Assembly: GCA_036571765.1 (NCBI GenBank)
Contig: BROE01000015.1
Span: 5,881,993-5,945,992 of the forward strand
Reading direction: 5' to 3'
DNA: 64,000 nt
Source of the DNA: Plecoglossus altivelis
Taxonomy: Eukaryota > Chordata > Actinopteri > Osmeriformes > Plecoglossidae
Each line of letters begins with the position of its first letter. The first letter of the stretch is position 1. The notes below the pieces were generated by a model, which was not told the DNA's origin, made no database searches, and saw only the letters and a program-made list of their open reading frames with translations. This document shows positions 11,501-22,400 of this stretch, one piece after another. Position numbers and translations under genes: made by a program.

Positions 11501-12744
11501 GAAAAGGTAAGAATCTGCTTCCTGTCTGCACAATGGAAGAACGTTCTGTTTCTGGCGTCGTTACGGTACCCGTAAATCATTGAATGATGAGTCATGAATT
11601 ACAGCCATGATGTCTCTCTCTTTCTCTCTGTCTCTCTCTCTTCTCTTTCTCTTTCTGTCTCTCTATTTCTCTCTCTCTCTCTCTCTCTCTATGTCTCTCT
11701 CTCTGTCTCTTTCTCTCTGTCTCTGTCTCTCTCTCACACACTCTTTCTCTCTATGTCTCTCTCTCTCTCCCTCTCTGTCTGTCCCTAATAAGCCTTCACC
11801 TCGGCACACTTGAACAAGGATCCTCTTACAATAGGCCGAGTCCATATTTACCAATCTAACACTTAAAAACCACGTGAGGGAGCCACATTTAGAAATAGGC
11901 TTTTAGAATGAGGATGTAACGAGTCTCCCCTCCCCATGCATTCCCATTAAACCTCTCTTCCCCCCCTTTTTCACCTTTCACAGAATACCCATGATCCTCC
12001 ACAGGGTTCCATCAACGACTCATTAAAAAACCCACCCAAATGAAACGGGCGGAGAGCATTGGAACATGACTCGTCTTGCTGCATGGGCCTGTAGGCTCTG
12101 GCGCTCCTTGGGTGGCATGGCTGCTGCGCCTTGCCAGTTAATTAATACCACTGAAGTGTGGCATGAGGAAAGAAATGCTGCTCTAAGCGAAAAGGAAATA
12201 ACTCCATTTCACTGGAAAAAAAGAAGAAAAAAAAAAGGAATTCGTTTAGTATTCCTGTTTGGGTTGGACTAAAGAGTCTGGGTGGAATAAACAGTCCATC
12301 TCAAACTTGTTGACTGTCTGTTTCAAAGATTATATTTAGCTTTGACGTCCGACTTTTACGCAATCCTTCAATCAAAGTCTGTCGTCTCACATATTTTCTA
12401 TTCACCGAATCAACATAGTTTAAACTTGCTCTTAGAAATCAGTACATCTTGTAGACAACCCCCCCCCCCCGCCGCCTTCCTCCACATCATTTCTTGAACA
12501 AACACATCGCAGACAAATGAAAAATGACTTTGTAAATGTGATTGGCATGATTTTGGCCTTGCAAGCGTCATTGTCAAGATTTGTTATTGTTTGTGTATAG
12601 AACAATTGACTAGTACATGAGTTAATGTGTTTAAGAGTAGGGGAAGATGAGAGCATCAGCCAGCAGATGACTGAGGCTGTCCTGTTGCCAAGTCCCCTTT
12701 CCGCCTGGTGTACCTATGGCTCCAAGTCACTGCACACCCGGTAC
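8521..12744. other. Intergenic region between ulk1 and mmp17
   Basis: I see no supported exon or RNA gene here. 8520-9720 is AT-rich unique sequence. 9720-10900 is mixed sequence with CA/GT runs. A GGGGTGGAGTA-type minisatellite lies at 11046-11115 and a poly-C run near 11257-11279. A (TC)n microsatellite spans 11607-11790. 11800-12740 holds nothing I recognise. Reading frames here lack recognisable domains and several are built on the repeats. Confidence 0.6.
11607..11790. repeat. (TC)n microsatellite
   Basis: Long interrupted CT dinucleotide tract with TCTCTG and TCTATG interruptions. Confidence 0.9.
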
Positions 12745-13900
12745 TGGCTGTCATAACCTTCTTTATTTTTTTCTATAAAAATACTTTAGAAAACACTGTT
12801 TGAAATGTACACATTAAATCTTTTTTGCAACTGCCATAGAACTTTCATCTCAAATATATCTGTATACGTATATATATATAGACTGATGTAAATATAGCCT
12901 AACAGTTCTAGTAAATCCAGTTGTGTGGTGACTGCTCTCCTCAGGAGGTTGGTGGAGGAAGGCGTGGTCTCGCCATCTCTGGCTCATCCTTCCGGAACCT
13001 GCTCTCTCCTGGGAGACGGTCAGCGTCTAACGAGACCGATCCAGATGAGGGAAAGAAGAACGCTCTTCCACTGAATGTTTGCGAGAAGCGAGCGGAAGGG
13101 CCGTGTCGACGGTGAAGACCAAGGCATCGTGACAACCACCTTCAGCGCAATCTCTCAGCCACAATCCATCTCACGTTCACTACAAAAATACACGTAAAGA
13201 ACTTCCTTGGTAGCCAAGTGCTTACCTGGCTTCTCTCTGTGATAAAGACAGGGGAATCTGAGCTGAGACTAGACAGAGAGATACAGGTGCAAAGGTCACA
13301 AAAGGGCGAGTGAGTGCAGTCAAGGGAGGACTAGGTCTTAAGAGGCGGCGATCCGTAGCCCTGATGCTGGAGACCCAGTGAATGAGCCGGTGCTTACTAG
13401 AGCCGAGTGTCTATCCACCGGGACGAGCCAGACATTGCCGGTGGAGTGAAGAGAGCTCGGCACTAGTCCAGTGGGGTCTGTGTGTGAGGATGCTTAAAGC
13501 ACTTGTTGTGATTGCAGCAGCGAGGCGCCCAGGCAAACAGCATCTCAGCCATTTACCCGACAAACTGCTGAGTCACACTTGGGAGGAAAACTCTATTTGT
13601 TGTAAACTTCATTCGTTCAATTGAGATTTTCCAGAATGATCATACATCGCAACGTTTCCAATTCGATCCAATCCAAAGTGACCTTTAACATCTAACAACA
13701 AAATAAGGGCTTGAAAGGAATTGGTCTAATAAATAACAGCAGAAAAGAACAGTAATACCAACGGAGATATTCAAAGAGTAACAAACAAGGTTCTAGACTG
13801 GACCAACAGTCTTGCGATAGGCCAATCGCTTGCCCTGAAGCCCCACTGGCTGCTTTACTTCCTGTCGCGACAGGAAGCCCCTCCCCCCCCGGTGCTTCCA
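12745..13900 (-). other. mmp17: Predicted mmp17 3' untranslated region
   Basis: The stretch runs from the mmp17 stop to the AATAAA signal and contains no further recognisable exon. It includes an AT repeat (about 12855-12885) and AT-rich sequence close to the signal, typical of vertebrate 3' ends. The limits are inferred. Confidence 0.5.
12762..12767 (-). terminator. Candidate polyadenylation signal of mmp17
   Basis: AATAAA on the minus strand (TTTATT on plus) is the first such hexamer after the mmp17 stop codon, about 1.13 kb downstream. A GT-rich stretch (GGGTGTGCAGTG) follows about 30 nt later, as expected around a cleavage site. No transcript evidence is available here. Confidence 0.6.
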
Positions 13901-14226
13901 TCATAGAGGGGCCAGGGAGAGGGTGAGGCAGAGTGTCCAGAGGCTGGCCAACAGACAGGTGAAGGAGAGAGATGGCCGCACGCCCAGGGGCGAGGCAGAG
14001 TCGGAGGTGCAGGAGCAGACCTCGAAGCCGTTCTCGGCGTGGTCGGCGGGGTGTTGGCTGTGAAGCCTCGTGTCCGTGGCATTGGCGTCCGGGACCGGGG
14101 AGTCTGACTGCATGTCGCTGCACACCAGCCAGTCTTTCCCTATGGGCCGTGGGTACCCGGCCTCCACCTCCATGTCACTGCCCACCACGCGCCAGTACTC
14201 CTTCCCCTTGAAGAAGTAAGACGAGC
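13901..14226 (-). CDS. mmp17: mmp17 coding exon 10 (blade 4, stem and GPI signal)
   Basis: A 326-nt terminal exon for residues 476-583 and TGA. SSYFFKGKEYWRVV and DWLVC (Cys511) close the propeller. A stem with the potential glycosylation site NAT follows, then EVCSCTSDSAS as the likely GPI attachment region. The last 22 residues or so are hydrophobic with no cytoplasmic tail, as expected of a GPI-anchored MMP and unlike transmembrane MT-MMPs. Confidence 0.95.
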
Positions 14227-14597
14227 CTGGAGACAGGGGGACACACAGAGAGAGAGAATGCATGAGGGGGGGCAAGGAGGAGAGGGGCATGATGACGATC
14301 GCTGTTGCAATGGCAACGCGTCACTGTCAACTGACTGTGCCAGTGGGTCTCTGCTCTACTGTTCATTTTCCGTCCGCAGTGTCATGTCTTTCTCTCTTCC
14401 TTCATCCTCTTTGCCGTGACCCACCCTATGTCCGTCGCTTATAGTGCTCTCTCTTCCCTTCCCTGTTGCTAGCTCCTACTTCCCTTCTGCTCTCCCCCTA
14501 CCTGTCTCCATGCCTGTCCTCTGGGTCACTATCTCTCCCTCCCCTCCCCTCCCTCTCTCCCCCTCTCCTCTCTCATCCTGGGGGAATAACATGAGCC

Positions 14598-14634
<37 letters not shown>

Positions 14635-16330
14635 TGTGTGTATGTGAGAGGGGGATAGGGAGTGAGGGAGAGAGGGAGAGAGAGTGAGAGATTGGTTCTT
14701 TGAAGTGACTCCAGTTCCCAGGCCTCCAGGTGTATGTCTGCGTGTGTGTGTGTGTGTGCGCGCGCACACTGGTGTGATTTCTCCCTCTGGGGGCTGCAGG
14801 GCTATGTGGGGACTGTCGCTTTTGCGCTTGGCCTGTACTCACACACACATCAAACAACTTGGAGCAAGACCTCTGGAGCTGGCAGACACACCGAGCGGAA
14901 CACCTGGTGAGGAGCGCTCGCACACGCACACACTGCTACGGGGGGAACGCGGGAGGACGCCTTCCGCACACACTGCCTCTAATTGGGCCGACGTGTGCGT
15001 GCGCAAACGAGCGTGTTTGTGTATCTGTGCATGTCGGCACCTTGCGAGTGTGCCTGTGTTTGAGGACCGTGTGAACGTGCGTGCGGCTAATTCCGGCGAC
15101 GGCGCGTGGTGTGAAGTGACAGCGGTGCAAGTTTCATGTGAATGTGGTCGGTGTGATATGACTCATGTTCGTATCTGCTAACGTCTAAGCCGCTGTGTGT
15201 GTGTGTGTGAGCGCCAATCAGTTGTTTCCATAGCAGACAAAAAGCCTTGTGCTGCTAATGGCCGGGGATACAGCGAAATCTCCCTGCTTTCAGAGCTAAG
15301 AATTAGCTGGAGCATGATGCGCTAGCAGCATGAGATTTTTACACACCGACACACACAAGTTTCCTTGTTCACACATACACATAAATGTCCGCGTGTACAT
15401 TTGTGGGCTGTGGGGGTATTTGTGCACATTTGTGAACAGATATTCCATATTATAGCTGTAGATGACACTGAATATGATTGAGTGTGTTGTGCTCAACCCT
15501 GCAGGACTTGTTGTGGAAACAGTCAGAAATGTGAAGTGCTTGTCATCATCAGTGCATCAGCAGTATTCTCACCATCAGACCACCTCATGGCGTCATCCAG
15601 GTTGGGAGGAACTCCCTTCCACAGGAGGCTGTCTTTAGGGTAGCCCAGGTCCATTCGCCGCAAATGGTCGTCATAGCGCCAGTAGCGGCTGTCTTTGAAG
15701 AAGTAGGTCTTGTCGTTGTGGAGCCACACGAACGCGGCATCCACACCTTCTAGAGGCAGGCCGAAGTCGCTGATTGGCCGGGGGTAACCCTCCTCTACGT
15801 TGTTGTCCTTGAACACCCAGTACTTAAGACCTGCGGTGAGAGGGCACGGACACACTGTCAATCCATATGACGAGAACAACTTTATTGATTCCCAGTCCGC
15901 GACGTGAGCACTGCCAAACTATCCCTGGAGATGGAATCACCAGACCGGTGTTTCTGAGAAGCATCCATTGCAACAACACTGTTCTTTTTATCTGTTTTTT
16001 ATACAAAAAAAAAAAAAACTAAACTCACAGTCTGACCGAGAAGTATGACTTGTTGTCCTTGCTATTGAACCACGCACATCTGCTCTTAGTCATCCACATA
16101 GAAAATTGTCAAAGAACCTTCCAAGGCTTTCTGTACATGCCTGATTCTTTAAAGTGTTTGTCTCTGAATTCTCATCTCTTTAACCTTCATCAGAAACATA
16201 TTTCTCCGAAGAACAGAGTCCCTTGCTGATCTCCCATTTTACTCAAGCTCTCTCTCTCTATGTCTCTCTCTATGTCTCTCTCTATGTCTCTCTCTCTCTC
16301 TCTCTCGCTCGATCTCTCTCTCTCGCGCGC

Positions 16331-16373
<43 letters not shown>

Positions 16374-16388
16374 GTCTCTCTGTCTCTC

Positions 16389-16430
<42 letters not shown>

Positions 16431-19400
16431 GCTCGATCTCTCTCTCTCGCTCGATCTCTCTCTCTCTCGCTCGCTTTCTCTCTCTCACTTCCCCACTAAC
16501 AAACACGCACACACCAACACAGGCCTCCACACACACACACACCTTTGAAGAAGACTATCTTGTGGTCGCCGGGTCTCTCGTAGACGGCATCGACGCTGTC
16601 CAGGTTGGCGGGCAAGCCTCTCCAGAAGCGATGGATGTGGGCTGGGCGCAGAGACACCAGGTGCTTCTCCCTGGTTAGACGCCAGAAATACTTCCCTGAG
16701 GAGAGGAGGAGGAGAGGAGAACTGGACGTCACCTGACGTGGGCGCTAGCTCGCAGCGTAGGAACACTGCGTCAGGAAGAGCGTGCGTTTGACGTGTGCGA
16801 CTGATGATAGAGTGCACTCCTCAGCTCTGACTCCTCCCACTCCTTCTCCCTCCACGCGTCTCACTCTAACTTTGATTTACAAGAATCGTGGTAGAGTAGG
16901 TGAGATTTTACACCTTCACTCTGTGACATATTGGCCTTGTAGTGGATTGAATTAATTTACCATGTAAATAAATATAAATTTCATGTCATTTTACTTTGAC
17001 CAATCTTGCTCTGATAAAACTTTTTGGGGGTAAAAACAATCTGCGTATTTGGTTGAAACTGACACGCTGTTAGGTTGACCCCTCCTCCTTTAAACATAGA
17101 ACAATAGTTATGGTTGCTTGGCCAATACACAACCCCCTTACAGCCCTTGAATCTGCACGTTGTGTGTTTATATGTATTCCTTACATAATTGTGTTTGTTT
17201 CCACTGCTGTCTGTCCAGCGGAAGGGAGAACAGAATGGCCCACAGGGCTGACGTGTTTCTGCATCGTGTTGCGTCTGCAGCTCCACACGTTCTGCCTGTC
17301 TGGTGAGGGGCTTTCTAGTCAGTCACTCTGAGCTCTACTACTTTGGTCTAACTTTGTGACTGTGATTTTTCGTTTTTGATGACCCAAATTTTTCCACAGG
17401 CTGTGGCTGGGGGGGGAGGGGGGAGAAAGGGGCNNNNNNNNNNNNNNNNNNNNNNNNNNNNNNNNNNNNNNNNNNNNNNNNNNNNNNNNNNNNNNNNNNN
17501 NNNNNNNNNNNNNNNNNNNNNNNNNNNNNNNNNNNNNNNNNNNNNNNNNNNNNNNNNNNNNNNNNNNNNNNNNNNNNNNNNNNNNNNNNNNNNNNNNNNN
17601 NNNNNNNNNNNNNNNNNNNNNNNNNNNNNNTTCTACCCGTTCTGCGCCTAGTTCTCGTGAGCGCGGCTTTCTCGATGTCAGGATCACTCTGCAGCCTCTA
17701 CTACTTTCGTCTAACTTGTGACTGTGATTTTCCGTTCTGAGACCCAAATTCTTTCCAGGCTGTGGCTGGGGGGAGGGCGGGAAAAGGGGCCGGGGCGGGG
17801 GGAGGGGGCGTGCAACACTGGCATAATATTTCCCCCAACAATACTTTACCTAATTAAAATCGATGCCGAAACCTAAATTCTGTTGCTCACGGCATTAGAA
17901 GACAACCAGAGCAAGAATGTGCGGGGGCAGTTTGCCATGAGGAGCTTGTTGTGGAGTGTGTGAATCCCCCCCCCCCCCCCCTCCCCTCACGCTTCAACAA
18001 CACATCACCTATCTCACACACACCACGCACATACGCTCCTCCCTGACCCCCTTTTTTCCGGATCCACCTCTCCCCGGTCCACGGTACCTTTGAATAAGAA
18101 GGCCTCCCCTCGTATCTGGGCCACTGCATCAAAGTGGCTGCTGCACCTGTCAGGGGCGTCTCTGCCCGGCCTGCGAGAGCGAAAGACGAGATAAGGAGCC
18201 GAACAGAGGACATAAAAAGAGAGCAAATAGTTAGGGAGACAGACAAGTGCAAGTCAGAAGTCACTTTGAAGAACAGAACGAGCCAGACTGTTTGACTGAC
18301 CCTGTGCCAGCGTGCTGCAGTGCCAGACTAAAACCCTCCCCGACCTTCGGCAGCACGTGAGGTCAACCCCATTTCTGTTCCTTCCCGTTTCGGCGCGAGC
18401 CAGCGCGAGCATTTCGCGAGCGTGCGTTCGGTTGTCGGCCGCAATGGGCCTAAGCGTCGGCAGCGATGCGATGGTCCCAACGCATACGCTGTTTTGGCTT
18501 GTGGTATCCCTTGCTTAATGACTGATCCAAGCCTCTGACATGTTGGGCATGCTAATGACGAGGCAATTACCACAACAGGGCAGCTTCTGTGTGTGCCCAC
18601 TTGGCCTGCTCCTTATTAACAAAGATCTCCATTCAGGCCTTATTAACACAGAGCAAGCAGAGAGAGGACTATATTAGTGACCTTAGTCCGGCTAAATCAA
18701 CCTTCCCCGCACTTCGCCTGTGGAGAAAATCAGATTCGAAAAGAAAAAGATGGGAATAAAAAGTCTGAGAAACAAGGTAACAAAACAGATGAGAGAGACG
18801 TAGGGAGAAGAGGACAAACTAGCCACTTGGCGCTAGTCAAGCATCAAGAATCAGTTGCGTGTTGACACATTGCTGGAGTGGAGTGTGTGTATACAGTTGA
18901 GGCTGACAAGGCCTGCTTTAGGACTCCGCGCACGCAAACAGAGCTGTGCCTCGCCGTGACTGGGGAGCAAGGTGAAATAAGAACCGCCGCAATCTCTGAG
19001 TCACTGTGATGTCCACGCCGGCTGACCCGACGCGCAGATCAGGAGATACGACTGAACGAGAGCCACTAAAAGAGAATGTGTATCTGTGTGTGTATCTGTG
19101 TGTCCGGGTGTGTGTGTGTGTCAGAGGTAAAGCCGAAGGAAAACAGCTTTTGTGAGTAATGTTGTAGCTGCTTGTGCTTGTCTGTGTGTGGGGGTGTATG
19201 TGTGTGGGTGTGTGCATGTACGGTTGTGTCTGAGTTGTTTGTGTGTGGGTGGGTGTACGTGTGTGTGTGCATGCTGCTTACGGGACGGTGGATCGGTTCT
19301 CCGGAAGGTCCAGTAGAACCGGTGGTTCCGCGGTCTGGGAGGGGTCTCCAGGCCGAGCAGTGTGGGATACAGAATCTCTAACACCTGGGGAGGGAGAGGG

Positions 19401-22400
19401 AGGGGGGGGGGGCGCACCAAAAGGTCAGAGGTCAGGTGGTCTCTTACGACAGTGGTGGTTTCCCACATCTAGAGCTCTCCTTGTCTGCTCTCTCCTGCTT
19501 TCCCCAATCCTCACTTCCTATCTATCTTCTCTCTCTCCCGCTCTCACTTCAGCTTTCCACCCTCCAACTCCTACCTTGTCACCTCTTCAACCCTCTGTCC
19601 TCGCTCCTTCCAAAGTGCGTTTCCCTCTCTCTCTCTCTTTCTCTCTCTCTCTCTTCTCTCGGTAATGTGTCGCACGGTGATAAGGGGGTCGCACACAACA
19701 GGCACGGCCAATTAAAGCCTTCCCCTCGAACCAGACAGTTAATCAAATCAATGATCCACGCTTTACAAAACAAATCTATTCTGCTTCCGGCATGGGGAGC
19801 CAAAGGGCTTCCTCTCTGAAGGATGGACTTCCCTGTGCCTCCAGAACGTCTGGAGTGATTACGTGAGACAGAGAGTGGAGCGTGGGATTGCAGGGGAGTC
19901 TGTGTATGAAGATAGGAATGAATGCATACCTCTATGATTTTCTCCCCTGTGTTGTGCGTGCGGGCGTGTGTGTGTGCGCGTGAGTCTATGTGAGTGGTTG
20001 GCTGGCGGGGCGCCAGAGGGGTTGATCTGTGTGTTTAGCGGGGTGGGCGTGTGAGAGGCGGGGACACAGGGAGCATGGAGGGAGCGATAACGGAGGAGTG
20101 TTGAGAGGTGTGGAGGGAGGACAAAAGACTAGCGCGGAGAGCGCAGAGCCGGGATTGAGAAGTAGGGGGCGAGCCGGCTGCGGATACAGCAGGAGAACGG
20201 GAGCAGGAGGATGAGTTCGCAGCGAGAGTATAAGACTGAAGGTTAAAGGTGGTCGCGGAGGTGACCCTTGCGGAAGCTCGGCCGTGCGTGGTACCTACCG
20301 TAGAGCTGCCAGACACGGACCTTGTCCTCGTAGGGGAGATCGTACTTGAGGGGGTCGCCCACAGGACCCTGGTAGTAAGGACGCATGATGGATTCCATAG
20401 CTGAGGTGTGAGCCAGACCGATGGCATGACCAAACTCATGAACTGCCACCGCAAATAGGTCCATCCCGTGGGAGTCTGTGCAGAGGGGGGAGAGAGAGAG
20501 ATGTGAGCCGCAAACATTCTGTGGTACTGAGAGAAACAAAGCACTGGATGTGAACACACAATGCGCAAAAAAAAGGCCAATAACATTCGACAACAAAACA
20601 GAAACTCGAGTGAATTATCCAGGCTGATGCTCTACAAATTCCATTTCAATATTTACCCCAGAGACAGGCATGAAGTGGGGCCTCTCATTCATTATCAAGT
20701 TCCAACATTCGCTAAGCCTTCAAAACCTTGAACTTTTTGATTAAAATCAATTATGCTTGTTTGATTGGTATAATAGACTCAGGCTGATATTTTCGGAGGC
20801 CTTGGAAACTGCAAAATTGCGATCTCAACTTTGTCTCCTCGTCCGTTGCATTCACAGAGAGGACAGAGACGCAATAGAGTGACGCAGAGGCCTGACACGC
20901 TGTCAGACAGACAGCTCCCAAACCTACAGCCAGACGCGTCAAACAGGAAGGGTGGAGGGACGGAGGACTAGAAGCAAGCTAGGAGCTTCAGGAAGCTAAA
21001 GTCACATTTCTCCTGCCAGGTTTCGATAGGGAAGTGTCGGCAAACAACAAAGTCTCTACGTTTGGCTTCGCTAAGCGAAACTAAGTACGGAAGACCTGCA
21101 GCTACAGTTCGAGATTTAGATTAGGGTTAGCTCACTAGCATGGCGCAGAGGGGTTTCGCAAGAGGCAGATGCCGTGCGGCGTTCCCTGGTTGGCAGTTCC
21201 AATCTGGCTCAGTGTGAGATTAGCCACATCCTGGCATGCCCGCAGCATCATGCTCAGAAGATGACAAAGAAGGTAGACGCGATAAGCATTTCTCTGGTTC
21301 GCTCCGAGCCGCACGACAACTCGGAGGGGCGTGCGGCCTGCGTTCTGCGGGGGCGCAAGGGGTGGAAGAGGAGGGGGAGGAGGTGGAAGGAGGCTGCCCT
21401 TGGTGACCCTCTGTGTTTAATGGCTGGAGTAATCTGACTGAGTGCCCGCACCCACAGTCGCCAGGGTCCACATGGGGATGTGGTTGGCGGAGGATCCATT
21501 AAGTTACTTAGGACTCGGAGACCCCGGCTGGTAAAAGATGCCCAATGGGCCTGACCCCAGCAGGACGCCGAAGAAAAGGAGAAAGAGAGCGAGGGAGAGA
21601 GAGAGAGGAAGAGGGAAATAAACAGGGAAGGAATTGAGATTGGGGTTTGAAAAACAGGAGGGAGAGAGAGAGAGAAAAAGAGTAAATGTGTTTAAGTGTA
21701 TGAGTCTAAGTGCAGGCCAGATGCACATTGTCCCTTCAGATGTGAGGGCGACCTGTGGTGCTGTCAGTAGCATGCTAGGCAGGAGAATGCTAACTTGTAG
21801 CTAGCTAGCCTTCTAGGATCGCTCTGTAAGCACTCTACTGTGCTCTACCCTAAACCGAACGACAAGAGCAGCGCATCCCCCAGTTTCGCTGTCTTGGGGT
21901 GTGAGTGTGCGGGGGGCCAGGGAGGGAATGTTTGTTCAAACTTTGGGAGAAGTGCAACTTGCTTCCTTCGACAGGAATAATGTTCTTCTGAGAACTAAGA
22001 GTTATGTTTCTAACCTTTAAGTGTGACATGTTATCTGTAGATAAGAGAGCTCCTGGAATCTCCTTATACCTGGAGCCACCTCTGATATGGTCCTCTGGAC
22101 ATGATTTGGCTAGTGGAGGCTAGCAGGTTTGTTCCCAGTGAGTAACCTGCTTGCTGCTAGTGTGCATCCTGTGTGTGGCTAGAGTGAATTTCCTCCTAGT
22201 GAGCAGGCTATGTGTAGCTAGCATGCAGTCTGTTTGTTCCTAGAGTGCAGCCTCTTCTTTCCTAGTGTGCAGCCTGTTTGCAGCTAGTGTGCAGCCTGTT
22301 TGTTCCTAGAGTGCAGCTTGTTTGCAGCTAGAGAGCAGCCTGTTTGTTTCAAGAGTGCAGCCTGTTTGCAGCTAGTGTGCAGCCTGTTTGTTCCTAGTGT

